Of a stretch of DNA of 64,000 nt, positions 17,712-28,767 are shown piece after piece. Both the position numbers and the translations under genes were made by a program. Numbering within the stretch: position 1 is the stretch's first letter; each line of letters opens with the position of its first letter. Origin of the DNA: Chrysogorgia sp. JL179-B06 (taxonomy: Eukaryota > Cnidaria > Anthozoa > Scleralcyonacea > Chrysogorgiidae). The stretch covers positions 254,501 through 318,500 of the forward strand of contig JAYKKM010000159.1 of NCBI GenBank assembly GCA_035772405.1. Reading direction: 5' to 3'. The notes below the pieces were generated by a model. It was not told where the DNA came from and made no database searches. It saw only the letters and a program-made list of their open reading frames with translations.

Positions 17712-18163
17712 TTAAGCCCAGAAATTATACTAAACATATATATAGTGTAAATATATACACGCTACATACACAATATACACTATATACTCACCTACTGGAA
17801 TTAGTCGTTCACGTTTCTAAACTTAATGTTCTCAATCATGCGGAGGAGATCTTCTTCGAATTCTCTCATTTCAATGGTCTGTGGAGGGCATTTTGTTTAA
17901 TTTAAGCCAAACTTGGGGCAGCCGGTTGCGTTGTTGGTTCCGTAGAGGAAGAAGTGGCCTTTCCATCTCATTCTCTTTATCACACTTTCTACTTTTCCAA
18001 TAAGGCTTCTTCGGTAGGCGATGTTTTTCATTGAATAGTTGAATCGGATCTTGTTCATTTTTAAGCAATATCAAGGCCAACTAGAGTGCACAACTGAATA
18101 TCAGGTGCGGAATATACCAAGACAAATTTTAGTAAATGCTATACCATCCGAACCAGCAGCGGC

Positions 18164-18960
18164 GTGAATCAATGGAGGAATTATTCAGCAGTTATCGAAT
18201 GGTTCAAGAATGTAAACAACAAAAACGATCACGCCTTCCTATCTTTCGACATCGTCGACTTTTATCCGTCCATCACAGAAGACCTGTTAAGCAAAGCGAT
18301 TTCCTGGGCAAGTAAATATACCACCATTTCTGACCAAGAAATATCCATCATTAAGCATGTAAGAAAATCCCTGGTTCCCAGGCTTTTACTCCGTTGAATA
18401 GTATGGGGAGCTACGTATACGACGGGGCGGAGATCTGCGAGTTGGTTGGCCTATTTATTATGGATTCTCTAGCCAAAAAGTTCGGAAGGGAAAACGTAGG
18501 ACTGTACAGAGACGATGGCCTAGCCTTATTAAAGAATGCGACTGGCAGACGTGCTGACCGAGCAAGAAAAGACCTTACAAAAATATTTGAAGAAATCGGG
18601 CTCAAAATTATAGCTCAAACCAATCAAAAGACCACTAACTTCCTCGACATCACCCTCAACCTGAACGATAGAAAATTCCACCCCTACCGAAAACCCAACA
18701 ACGAGCCACTTTATGTCCACAGCCATTCTAACCACCCACCAACGATTATAAAGAAAATTCCATCAATGATCAACAAGCGAATTTCCCAACTTTCCTCCGA
18801 CCAATCATCTTTTCAGTTAGCTGCGCCAATCTACGAAGAAGCACTTAAACGAAAGCAAATACCAACCAAACCTCCAATACCTCGCCAACGATCATCCAAC
18901 GCAATCATCAAACCAAAGGAAACGGCAAAGAAACATAATCTGAGGAGGAAATTACTTTGA
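18164..18960 (+). pseudogene. Penelope-like reverse transcriptase fragment
   Basis: Two open frames, 18164-18397 and 18394-18960. Motifs: VNQWRN, LSFDIVDFYPSI (RT motif A), DGAEICELVGLF, and YRDDGLAL (the PLE form of the catalytic YxDD box), then TNFLDITLNL and PLYVHSHSNHPP. Compared with the copy at 56292-57117, about 20 residues between RKSL and MGSYV..DGAE are deleted and the frame breaks there. The part C-terminal of RRKLL, with the endonuclease, is missing. Confidence 0.88.
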
Positions 18961-19110
18961 ACTTTACTGTGATTAAACATGTCGATGTTATATATTAATA
19001 TACTTCGCATATTAGTATGTATTGGTGATATTAATATATTTTATAAAATAAGTCGTGTCTTACGCACGCTGTGATTGGTCAGTTACCGTGTTTATTTAAC
19101 AATTAGATAA
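18961..19110 (+). repeat. Dispersed repeat, copy 1
   Basis: ATTAAACATGTCGATG..AGTATGTATTGGTGA..GATTGGTCAGTTACC recurs almost unchanged at 20675-20805. Confidence 0.75.
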
Positions 19111-19748
19111 CGAGTCCGATTTGTCTATTTAACAATTAGACAACGAGTCCGAGTTAATTGTTTTGGTAGAAACAAATTAGTGGACTATTACAAATCATGC
19201 ATTCTTAAAAAAATATCCAAAAACTCATCTGAAACCTCCCCAAAACGAGAGTTTTCTGCAATTGTTTTGACCGCGTTTCCCAAACGTTGTCTATCACGAA
19301 TAGGCAACGGTTGAGTAGCCAATCAGAATGCAGCATTTGTAATAGACCATGGTCAGTTTCTACTAAATCAGGCTATTGAAATTCATGAAATATCCATGTC
19401 CCATGAGAAATAATGATATATTTCATAAACATTATTGTGATACATTGTTTTTGTATATGATGAACTTTCCGTAATTTGACCCTTTTACTAACTGTCAGCA
19501 GATACAAATAGCGAAATTTTCACTCGCATAATTTTTACTCGCAAATTTTTTTTTTACTCGCATAATTAAGTCACATTAGCAGCTGAGAGTGATTTTTGTG
19601 TAAGTAAGGAAAATTTACATTTTCATGATTTTATCCATCCATCAATCCAATCAAAAACTTTCCAAATTTTCGGCTAACGTAAGGTTAAAATTCTTTTAAA
19701 TCAACAAAATAAAGCTTGATTTTTATTATTTTATGTTATAAAAAATAT
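19111..19748. other. AT-rich spacer, no gene seen
   Basis: Contains a 30-base direct repeat (AACAATTAGA..AACGAGTCCGA, near 19098 and 19130). Nothing else supported. Confidence 0.4.
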
Positions 19749-20055
19749 TTAGACTTAATTATGCATGATATTTAATTATGTATGAAATTTAATTATATAT
19801 ATTTAATTATGTATGATATTTAATTATGTATATTTAATTATGTATGATATTTAATTATGTATATTTAATTATGTATGATATTTACGTATGTATGATATTT
19901 AAGTTTGTATATTTAATTATGTATGATATTTAATTATGTATATTTAATTATTTAGGATATTTAAGTATGTAAGATATTTAAGTGTTATGCATTATATTTA
20001 ATTATTTATGATATTTAATTATGTATATTTAATTATGTGTGATATTTAAGTATTA
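19749..20055. repeat. AT-rich minisatellite
   Basis: Irregular tandem units built from TTTAATTATGTATGATAT and shorter TATTTAATTATG variants, about 300 bp. Confidence 0.85.
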
Positions 20056-20166
20056 TGTAAACCAATACATATATAACCAATAACACCACTAAAACACTAT
20101 ATGTTATTTTGTAGCTAAAAAGTGTTGCAGCTGTAACAAATTGCGAATATTGTCTCGCAATGTTGT

Positions 20167-20225
20167 TGAAGATAAACCTGTAGCACCACCTGCAGCACCA
20201 CCTGTAGCACCACCTGCAGCACCAG
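20167..20225. repeat. 12-bp tandem repeat (GCACCACCTGTA)
   Basis: About four units alternating CTGTAGCACCAC and CTGCAGCACCAC. The minus-strand frame reads Gly-Ala-rich, but the open frame over it has no other protein-like feature and is not called. Confidence 0.7.
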
Positions 20226-20379
20226 GAGAAGGTAGAACTGCTTGTTGGAATGTCTTAGTTGATGCATGACCATGGCATGAAAACCATATGGATAGATGTT
20301 TTTGTTCACACACATAACGCGCATTATATATGTTAGTTAAATTCCATTCTTGTCTGGTTGTATACATATGTAACCTTCA

Positions 20380-20560
20380 CTCATTATTTTAGTCCATGCA
20401 TGTAGCTCAATAGTTATAGCATCTCACTGGTCATCAGAAGGTTACAACTTGTACACATATGTAACCTTCACTCATCATCTTAGTCCATGTAGCTCAATTA
20501 GAACATCTCACTGGTCATCTGAAGCTAGGTTACAGGTTGTTCCCCTTTTTTAACACCCAC
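20380..20560 (+). repeat. Two tandem decayed tRNA-like SINE units
   Basis: TAGTCCATG..TAGCTCAAT..CATCTCACTGGTCATC..AGGTTAC appears twice (from about 20391 and 20478), each followed or preceded by TATGTAACCTTCACTCAT. The A-box-like part is visible and the B box is lost. Confidence 0.5.
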
Positions 20561-20644
20561 AAGTCATCAGAAGGTACACACCATTCCCTGAAATATTGTC
20601 ATGTTTGTTGTTTTTTTAGTATGAATTATTTAAAATGCATCATA

Positions 20645-20805
20645 AAGTGGAGGAAATTACATTGAACTTTACATTGATTAAACATGTCGATGTTATATAT
20701 TAATATACTTCGCATATTAGTATGTATTGGTGATATTAATATATTTTATAAAATAAGTCGTGCCTTACGCACGTAGTGATTGGTCAGTTACCGTGTTTAT
20801 ATCAG
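20645..20805 (+). repeat. Dispersed repeat, copy 2
   Basis: Matches 18940-19100, including the junction GGAGGAAATTAC that is the end of the PLE fragment frame, so the two copies share the PLE boundary. Confidence 0.7.
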
Positions 20806-21090
20806 GCTATTGAAATTCATGAAATATCCATCATGATAACTTCGCATGTGAAGATAAAAATTATATATTTCATAAATATTAGTGTGATACAGAGTTTTTG
20901 GCCATTGAGAAAAATCGTGCTTAACACAGGTCAAAATACGATAGTTTACGTGTGAAGATATCGTTTCAGTGATCCAATGATTATCTTTTTTGAATGAAGT
21001 AAAAATTAATTCTCGAATTAGATTGTCTGTGTTAATGTTCTAATCAACAGAATAATAGAATAATATATCCATGTATACATGGATGCTTGG

Positions 21091-21195
21091 AAATATGAAA
21101 TTTATTTCTCGTGTTGAACAAGGTATATCTCACGCGTGAAAGTAGCAAACGGGTGAGATATATTCTGTTCAACACTCGAAATAAATTCCATATTT
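21091..21195. repeat. Hairpin MITE, 30-bp arms
   Basis: AAATATGAAATTTATTTCTC.. (21091-21120) pairs with its near complement at 21166-21195; an inner pair GGTATATCTCAC/GTGAGATATAT extends the stem. Confidence 0.75.
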
Positions 21196-21437
21196 TTCTT
21201 TTATTTATTCACTGCTCACAGTGAAGATATCTTTTTTATCATGTCAAGAAGAGATCAGAGAGATATAATTTTTTCTGAATAATAGAAAATCTGGTATTTC
21301 ATCGATCTCTATGTAATAATACTTGTCATAGTTTATTCAATTGTTCAACAAAATTTGTAATTTTAACCAATGTAATTCATCTTTTAGTTGTAAAGTTTCG
21401 TTTTAACCAATAAACCATTATTAAAAACGACTCAAAT

Positions 21438-21485
21438 TTATTGAATGGTTTTGCTGATAGTATTATCAGTAAAACCATTCAATAA
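21438..21485. repeat. Hairpin, 22-bp arms
   Basis: TTATTGAATGGTTTT..CTGATA pairs with TATCAG..AAAACCATTCAATAA with one mismatch and a 4-base loop. Confidence 0.8.
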
Positions 21486-21574
21486 GATGTATATATATTA
21501 TAGCTCTGAAAATTTTGTCCGCCATTGCTCAAAACTTCTTCCAGACGAGCCCGCGATTCCACAGCAGTGTGATT

Positions 21575-21651
21575 GTGACGTCAGAGACTCAACACGTGTA
21601 GTAGCTTTATATTCATACACAACTAGCCACGTGTTGAGTCTTTGACGTCAC
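21575..21651. repeat. Hairpin, 24-bp arms
   Basis: GTGACGTCAGAGACTCAACACG pairs with CGTGTTGAGTC..TGACGTCAC across a 29-base loop, with one mismatch. Confidence 0.8.
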
Positions 21652-22580
21652 TTCCTCTAATATAAACTTAGTCTGATGATGATTTTGTAATAAAATTGAA
21701 ATATCAGATTTTCAATAATCTCGTCTTGTTATTGACTCATATCTTTAGTTCTCAGGATGTCTTTATTTTTCGGAACATGTTTCATTTTTATATTATTTGA
21801 AATTGTCAGTTGGCTCTGATTTTTACTTCCTCTAATCGCAACCTAAGTGTCCGGAACATGTTCGAGTAATGGCGGCCGTATAATCTCGTATATAAAAACA
21901 GTCTTAAGTATAAGAACACGCGCTTTACAAACATGTAAAAATACGGAATACCAAAAATTTGATCACAAGGGCACTTTAAACAATTAATAACGACTGGTCC
22001 CGAAGGTAGCAGTGATATTTAACTGCTTTCCCAAGTGACCGATATATAGCAAAAAGGTATTATAAAAGAACAGAATATTTGTCAACGCAGTGGATTGGGA
22101 AGAGAAAGATGTTACACGACGGATTGGGAATTTTTCAGTTGCATCATCATACATTGCATCATCATATCACGAGCTTATCACGTGCACACGAGGAGAACAT
22201 TGTAACCGGTACCTTCTGGCATCCCAGTTGTTGTCAGCTCGCCTTTGTTTGTTCCATATCATGTGACCATGTTTCAACCAATGAAAGCATGTCTCAAGCA
22301 AGGAAAAATAGAGCTATTAACAATTATATAGTTACTTTGTTGAATTGTGTTATTCTGTGTTTTTCTGAAAAAAAATGACAAATACCCGGCTTTATTCCCC
22401 GAACTATAAAACATTTATTATTTATTTTTAATAAGCTTTCCGGCCTCATCTAGATTAAAGAACAAATAATAAAGGTTATTCCTTATTTTAACTTTTGTAC
22501 TTTTAGTAAGTCTACAAGTTTATAATAAAGCACTTGTTGTTATGTACGATATACTTACAATGGGGTCAGCAGTATTAAAC

Positions 22581-22628
22581 AACGCGAAAAAATACCATGA
22601 TTGCTGCAATCATGGTATTTTTCGCGTT
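22581..22628. repeat. Hairpin, 23-bp arms
   Basis: AACGCGAAAAAATACCATGA.. pairs with ..TCATGGTATTTTTCGCGTT around a very short centre. Confidence 0.8.
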
Positions 22629-23606
22629 GATAACAGCTGCTGTTATAAATAATTATATCATTCGCTCTCGTCACATGACTCGTGTGAATACGTGCTATAA
22701 TTGATGTAAATGCATGAGAAACCAGGCTGCTGGAAAGGAATTCTGCTTCAGAAAATTATTGTCCAGTTTATTTTCAGAATAGGCATTGTTGAATAACCAC
22801 AATAAGAAATCGATAATAAAATTAAACATTCAAGTAATACCTTCGAGTGAAAGAAATTATTTACAGTGATAACGAAGAAAGTGGTATAGGAATACTAATA
22901 AGAATAGACGATTTACTAATTTCTTAGATGAATCCTAAACAACATTAATAAAATATTATCACTCCTGTCTTGTTAATTTCTGCCTTCTCACTCCGCTATT
23001 GTCATTAATATGATTGCCATATTTTTATAATTAGTGCGAAATGTTTATGAATGATACAAACTGGAAATGTTTATGTTTATGATACAAAACTGAAAATGAA
23101 TGAATGATCTATTGAAGTTCTAACCTTGGGAAGAATAAACTGATTCCCACGATCTCGAAGAGCTCTTTCTCTCTTAGTTGCGTGGCAATAGTTCATATAA
23201 GGTATGCTTAAGGTCATTAATAATCATCAGTTCCACATTTTAGGGGCTGTTTACTGGCATTGTTGAAATCCCTTTATCTGTTTACAAGATTCCAGAATGA
23301 GTAGTTCATTCATAAATCACGAGTTCATACAGGTTTTCATTCATTTCATTTCATACTGGTAGGTATCATGTAATAGCCACGAGATTTCGTTCTGGAATAA
23401 AATGACGGGTGTGCATATTTTGACCACTTGGGAGGCGATATATTACTTTTTAATTCAACTATTTAATGAAACTCATTCCGGAATCATGTAAACAACCCAT
23501 TAGTGTCTCTATCTCTAATTACATCAATTATATAATTATATGGTTTGTAGTGTAGCCAAATTGATACAATCAAGGTATTTACTTTGATAGGCAGTGCCCC
23601 ACAAAA
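22629..23606. other. AT-rich spacer, no gene seen
   Basis: No ORF, splice-supported exon or recognised repeat. Confidence 0.45.
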
Positions 23607-24016
23607 ATAAGGAGATAATAAGAGAATCAAAGCGCATACTTGGTTGAACTTTTGTATATTCATAGTATTTACACACAGCTGTTAGACAATGTACAGACGG
23701 CTATTTGCTTTATGTAGTAGATTATCAATGCGTAATTAAATCGTAGTAATAAGGAGATAATAAGAGAATCAAAGCGCATACTTGGTTGAACTTTTGTATA
23801 TTCATAGTATTTACACACAGCTGTTAGACAATGTACAGACGGCTATTTGCTTTATGTAGTAGATTATCAATGCGTAATTAAATCGTAGTAATAAGGAGAT
23901 AATAAGAGAATCAAAGCGCATACTTGGTTGAACTTTTGTATATTCATAGTATTTACACACAGCTGTTAGACAATGTACAGACGGCTATTTGCTTTATGTA
24001 GTAGATTATCAATGAA
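23607..24016 (+). repeat. Tandem repeat, 142-bp unit, nearly three copies
   Basis: Units start at 23607, 23749 and 23891 with ATAAGGAGATAATAAGAG; they look identical. The third is cut off at GATTATCAATG, where the Harbinger reading frame region begins. Confidence 0.92.
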
Positions 24017-24025
24017 AAGAAAAGA

Positions 24026-24385
24026 GTGACACAAGAACGCCGTAGGAAGCGAACACAACAACGGAGAATTCGTAGATACAACAAGTTCCGATCGAAGCAG
24101 AAAGCTTTGGTGATCAAGATAAGCATGTTGATGGCGTACTGTCTTTTACCAAGACGTGTTGACAGAGCAATCTGGTACAAGGAAAGAAGTTATCATTGGT
24201 GGGAAAATATCGTTTTAAATACTTTTACTGACTATGACTGGATTCCTAATTTCAGAATGCGAAAAGTCACCTTTAAATATTTGTGTCAGATGATTGATCC
24301 ATGGCTAAAGAAGAAAAACACACAGATGAGGACATCCATCCCTATCCTTATCTGTTTTGGGTTTTTCCTGAGGATAGGGTTTTTT
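24026..24385 (+). pseudogene. Harbinger-type transposase, N-terminal fragment
   Basis: The frame from about 24026 encodes a basic N-terminus (ERRRKRTQQRR), then RAIWYKERSYHWWENIVL, DWIPNFRM..TFKYLC and MIDPWLKKKNTQMRTSI, the conserved N-terminal block of PIF/Harbinger (HARBI1-like) transposases. The DDE nuclease part is absent: the frame degenerates after TSIP and enters the palindrome at 24386. The start codon is unclear; an acceptor (AAAAGAG) just before 24027 suggests a spliced upstream exon. Confidence 0.72.
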
Positions 24386-24496
24386 ACGGTGGCCCACAAG
24401 GGTCACGGCAAAACCACGCTAACTTAATTAGCGCGGTTTTTGCCGTGACACTTGTGGACCACTGGTAGTGGCCCACAAGTGTCACGGCAAAACCGC

Positions 24497-24685
24497 CCTA
24501 AATTCTCACGGCAAAACCACGCTAATTCTTACGGCAAATTTGCTATTATCACGGCAAAACCACGCTAATTCTTACGGCAAATTTGCTATTCTCACGGCAA
24601 AACCACGCTAATTCTTACGGCAAATTTGCTATTCTCACGGCAAAACCACGCTAATTCTTACGGCAAAACCACGCTAAAAACCACG
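24497..24685 (+). repeat. 43-bp tandem repeats, left arm
   Basis: Repeated CACGGCAAAACCACGCTAAT + TCTTACGGCAAATTTGCT, about four units. The complementary array is at 28160-28345. Confidence 0.9.
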
Positions 24686-24839
24686 GCGGAAGTGGAACCC
24701 ACGGCGGAAGTGCAGCATAATCAATGTCGTTTACCCGCTGACCAGTTTCTACGGTGGGCCACCGTACAAATCGGTACGGGAGTAAGTACGGGAGTCGCAC
24801 GGCAGTCTGTTGATGATTCGCACAAGTTGTAGGGGTGTC

Positions 24840-25160
24840 ATGTGTAATTCGGACGGGTCGCATGCCCGTGCGAGTTTTTTCAAATGTTGAAAATTTCCAT
24901 ACGGCTGTCGCACGGTTCGCATAGTTCGCATTGGTCGCATGGGGGTCGCACGGCAGTCTGATAGGTCGCACGGGAGTCTGAAGGGACTCCCAGCAGACCC
25001 GTGCGACTTCCGTGCGACATCCATCGGACTGCCGTGCAACCTGTGCGAATCTCATGCGAGCGTATGCGAGCCCGGTGCGACTGCCATGCAAGTGCGATGC
25101 GTCCCTATGCGAGTGCGGTGCTACTGCCGTACAACCTGGGCGGATCTCATTCGCTACCTG
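24840..25160. repeat. CGCACGG/GTGCGAC motif array, left arm
   Basis: GTCGCACGG, GTGCGACTG, CCGTGCAACC and variants recur every 10-20 bases. A second array lies nearer the centre (26130-26370). The right arm holds the complements at 27710-27970 and 26500-26730. Confidence 0.7.
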
Positions 25161-25570
25161 ATGTTCAAGCTGTCCACATCAAGATGCAAGACAACCAGAG
25201 AAGACTTAGAAGACTGAGGCTGCTGGTGCTCCTTGCAGCACTGCAAGCAGATGATGCGCGCAACAACCTACTGATGGCCCTGATCAGCTTGTGATCAGCT
25301 TGTGCAGAGAGCCTTCTTCGCCAGCGCCTCCAGCTCCAGGTCGGCGGCTGCGTGCTTCTCGCCCTCTTCTTCGGCTGGCTCGGTGGCTCTGCTAGGGTGT
25401 CGTCGTGCATCAGGTCAGAGAACTCTGGCTGGCTCGACTGCTGGCTCAACTCCTACTGAGATGAGGCACTGGACAGCTTCAGCTTGGACGTCCTTGGCTG
25501 CTTGCGGATAATATGCCTGCTCAAGAAGTCGAGGGCGTTCAGGGTCCACTTCTCCCACCACGCCCACGCT

Positions 25571-26057
25571 TTACATCGGCAGCGGACGTGCGTCACAGTG
25601 TGTTGCTTGGCGCCGGACGGAGCCCCCTCCTTCAGCGGCATATCGTGTCCGCATACCCAGGTACCAGGTGTAGAATGCCGCGGGATCGACGTTCATCTCG
25701 CGTGCCCTGTCCTCCCACAGCTTTTCCCGCTTCGCCTTGTCTTTGTACTCGCGGAGGCTCCTGTCGTACAGCAGCTCGTTCTGTGCCATCCACTCAGCGA
25801 AGTCCTTCTCCTCCTCTGTGTTCAGGTTGAGCTTGGGGGGCTTGGCCTTCTTCGTCTTCGTCGCAGGGACGTCGTCGGTGGAGTGGGTTAACGCCGCCAC
25901 TGACTTCTCCAGGCCGTCCGAGTAGCCGTGGGCCTCCTCCTCGGCGGGGGTAGGGAGTGGCAGCGGCGGTGTCTTCAGACTGATTGCTTGCTCTGCCTCT
26001 TCTCCTGGGCATTTCTTTGCTGCCTGCCTGCTTGTCATCACTCTTCTTCGGTGGCAT
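25571..26057 (-). pseudogene. MADF-domain protein, left arm copy
   Basis: An ATG at 26057 (minus) opens MPPKKSDDKQAGSK. After a deletion of about 30 bp and a frame change comes an acidic/Pro linker, a Lys-rich KTKKAKPPK, then the MADF/Myb-SANT-like core FAEWMAQNELLYDRSL..YKDKAKREKLWEDRAREMN..FYTWYLGMRTRY. MADF domains bind DNA and are common in transposon-derived regulators. Downstream, KWTLNALDFLSRHIIRK in another frame (25453-25641) looks like its continuation after a frameshift. Reads outward from the centre. Confidence 0.65.
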
Positions 26058-26371
26058 TGTTGTGTAGTGTTGAATACTTGTTGACTGTCGAACATCAAGT
26101 ACGGTTATGAAGATCGACGCCTAAAGGCCCTGCTTTTATGCGATTCGGGCGGATCGAACGGCTCTTGTACGGCGGTCGCACGGCGCTCTGATTGGTTGTA
26201 CGGCGGTTGTACCGCACGCGCACAGGTCGCACGCGAGTTGAACAAAAATCACACGGCGCTTGCGCGGACTCGTACAGGTTGTACGGCATGCAGTCGCACG
26301 GAACTTGGACCGTTATCGCATGTTTCGGGAAGAAACATCGCACGCGAGTTGAACGGCAGTTGTAGTGAGAC

Positions 26372-26494
26372 TGCTGCTTAGCAGGTCTAAGCAGGTCTAA
26401 GCATAGCTAAAGGCCAATTGAACGATTTTTTGCATGTACAACTGCGGTGCGACTAAAAGATCGTACACCCGTACGAATTTCCCTGTTTTTTTCC
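26372..26494. other. Unique spacer at the palindrome centre
   Basis: The only part without a complement. It has a TCTAAGCAGG direct repeat and no ORF. If the MADF copies were expressed, their divergent promoters would lie around here. Confidence 0.6.
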
Positions 26495-26759
26495 TGCGCA
26501 GTCTCACTTGTACAACTGCCGTTCAACTCGCGTGCGACGTTTCTTCCCGAAACATCCGATAACGGTCCAAGTTCCGTGCGCCACTGCATGCCGTACAACC
26601 TGTACGAGTCCGCGCAAGCGCCGTGCGATTTTTGTTCAACTCGCGTGCGACCTGTGCGCGTGCGGTACAACCGCCGTACAACCAATCAGAGCGCCGTGCG
26701 ACCGCCGTACAAGAGCCGTTCGATCCGCACGAATCGCATAAAAGCAGGGCCTTTAAGCA

Positions 26760-27275
26760 GGCAGGCAGCAAGAAGGGCAAGACCGACGCCAAGCATCCAG
26801 CCGAGGCACCCAGGAGAAGAGGCAGAGCAAGCGATCAGTCTGAAGAAACCGCCGCTGCCACTCCTAAGAAACCGCCGCTGCCACTCCTCCCCCCGCCGAG
26901 GAGGAGGCCCACGGCTACTCGGACGGCTCGGAGAAGTCAGTGGCACCGTCAACCCACTCCATCGACGACGTCCCTGCGACGAAGAGGAAGACGAAGAAGG
27001 TCAAGCCCCCCAAGCTCAACCTGAACACAGAGGAGGAGAAGGACTTCGCTGAGTGGATGGCACAGAACGAGCTACTGTACGACAGGAGCCTCCGCGAGTA
27101 CAAAGACGAGGCGAAGCGGGAAAAGCTGTGGGAGGACAGGGCACGCGAGATGAACGTCGATCCCGCATCATTCTACACCTGGTACCTGGGTATGCGGACA
27201 CGATATGCCGCTGAAGGAGGGGGCTCCGTCCGGCGCCAAGCAACACACTGTGACGCACGTCCGCTGCCGATGTAA
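26760..27275 (+). pseudogene. MADF-domain protein, right arm copy
   Basis: Mirror of the left copy. It keeps the GKTDAKHPAEAP segment that the left copy lost, but lacks the start-codon region; frames shift in the Pro-rich linker. From 26940 the MADF core is intact (FAEWMAQNELLYDRSL, EKLWEDRAREMN, FYTWYLGMRTRY) with two conservative differences from the left arm (K/E in YKDK, A/S in DPAAF). Confidence 0.62.
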
Positions 27276-28159
27276 AGCGTGGGCGTGGTGGGAGAAGTGG
27301 ACCCTGAACGCCCTCGACTTCTTGAGCAGGCATATTATCCGCAAGCAGCCAAGGACGTCCAAGCTGAAGCTGTCCAGTGCCTCATCTCAGTAGGAGTTGA
27401 GCCAGCAGTCGAGCCAGCCAGAGTTCTCTGACCTGATGCACGACGACACCCTAGCAGAGCTACCGAGCCAGCCGAAGAAGAGGGCGAGAAGCACGCAGCC
27501 GCCGACCTGGAGCTGGAGGCGCTGGCGAAGAAGGCTCTCTGCACAAGCTGATCACAAGCTGATCAGGGCCATCAGTAGGTTGTTGCGCGCATCATCTGCT
27601 TGCAGTGCTGCAAGGAGCACCAGCAGCCTCAGTCTTCTAAGTCTTCTCTGGTTGTCTTTCATCTTGATGTGGACAGCTTGAACATCAGGTAGCGAATGAG
27701 ATCCGCCCAGGTTGTACGGCAGTAGCACCGCACTCGCATAGGGACGCATCGCACTTGCATGGCAGTCGCACCGGGCTCGCATACACTCGCATGAGATTCG
27801 CACAGGTTGCACGGCAGTCCGATGGATGTCGCACGGAAGTCGCACGGGTCTGCTAGGAGTCCCTTCAGACTCCTGTGCGACCTATCAGACTGCCGTGCGA
27901 CCCCCATGCGACCAATGCGAACTATGCGAACCGTGCGACAGCCGTATGGAAATTTTCAACATTTGAAAAAACTCGCACGGGCATGCGACCCGTCCGAATT
28001 ACACATGACACCCCTACAACCTGTGCGAATCATCAACAGACTGCCGTGCGACTCCCGTACTTACTCCCGTACCGATTTGTACGGTGGCCCACCGTAGAAA
28101 CTGGTCAGCGGGTAAACGACATTGATTATGCTGCACTTCCGCCGTGGGTTCCACTTCCG

Positions 28160-28345
28160 CCGTGGTTTTTAGCGTGGTTTTGCCGTAAGAATTAGCGTGG
28201 TTTTGCCGTGAGAATAGCAAATTTGCCGTAAGAATTAGCGTGGTTTTGCCGTGAGAATAGCAAATTTGCCGTAAGAATTAGCGTGGTTTTGCCGTGATAA
28301 TAGCAAATTTGCCGTAAGAATTAGCGTGGTTTTGCCGTGAGAATT
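28160..28345 (-). repeat. 43-bp tandem repeats, right arm
   Basis: Complement of the left array: GCGTGGTTTTGCCGTGA + GAATAGCAAATTTGCCGTAAGAATTA units. Confidence 0.9.
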
Positions 28346-28459
28346 TAGGGCGGTTTTGCCGTGACACTTGTGGGCCACTACCAGCGGTCCACAAGTGTCA
28401 CGGCAAAACCGCGCTAATTAAGTTAGCGTGGTTTTGCCGTGACCCTTGTGGGCCACCGT

Positions 28460-28651
28460 AGTTTTTCCTTGCATTGCTCAGATGATCGTCCATACCCTTC
28501 CTTTAACATCCTTTCAGATATTCCGATGTGATACCAACTTCTTCCTCGAGCAATTGTCAAGCTGTCGTTGAATGCGTTTGTCCGCCCAAATGGAAATGAG
28601 CATGAGTACTTCATCATTACTCCAGGTTGAACTTCTGTCTGGCTTAGACAT
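28460..28651 (-). pseudogene. Myb/SANT-like protein fragment (probable Harbinger accessory protein)
   Basis: ATG at 28651 (minus) starts MSKPDRSSTWSNDEVLMLIS, a Myb/SANT-like trihelix opening (W at the first helix, then IWADKRIQ). A frame change after about 35 residues leads into YGRSSEQCKEKLR, the usual second half. The palindrome then cuts it. Harbinger transposons encode such a Myb-like protein that recruits the transposase, and a Harbinger transposase fragment lies on the other side of the palindrome. Confidence 0.65.
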
Positions 28652-28767
28652 GACTTCGGCTTCTATATAAACACTATCACAATGATATAATTTCGGTAGT
28701 CATTTACATCTCAACTTTGCGAATTGCCGTCCGTAAAATTACAGTTTTACGCATGCGTGTAAAAAAC

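Larger units (their letters stand above)
24386..28459. mobile_element. 4.07-kb GC-rich palindromic (foldback) element
   Basis: ACGGTGGCCCACAAG at 24386 and its complement ending CCACCGT at 28459 bound two arms of about 1.98 kb that are complementary along their length, apart from scattered substitutions and small indels, around a unique 125-bp spacer. Each arm has, from outside in, a short inner hairpin, four 43-bp repeats, a dense array of CGCAC motifs, and a MADF-domain coding region reading outward. Flanks GGTTTTTT and AGTTTTTC could be a degenerate 8-bp target duplication. Composition is far more GC-rich than the surroundings. The superfamily is unknown. Confidence 0.85.

Noticed and set aside
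20104..20367. 87-codon minus frame with Gly-Ala repeats
   Set aside because: The repeats come from a 12-bp tandem repeat and the rest has no domain, start context or splice support.
24651..28195. Dozens of overlapping open frames on both strands of the GC-rich palindrome
   Set aside because: Most are shadows produced by GC-rich motif arrays; only the MADF frames show domain-level features, and mirrored copies are the same sequence read twice.
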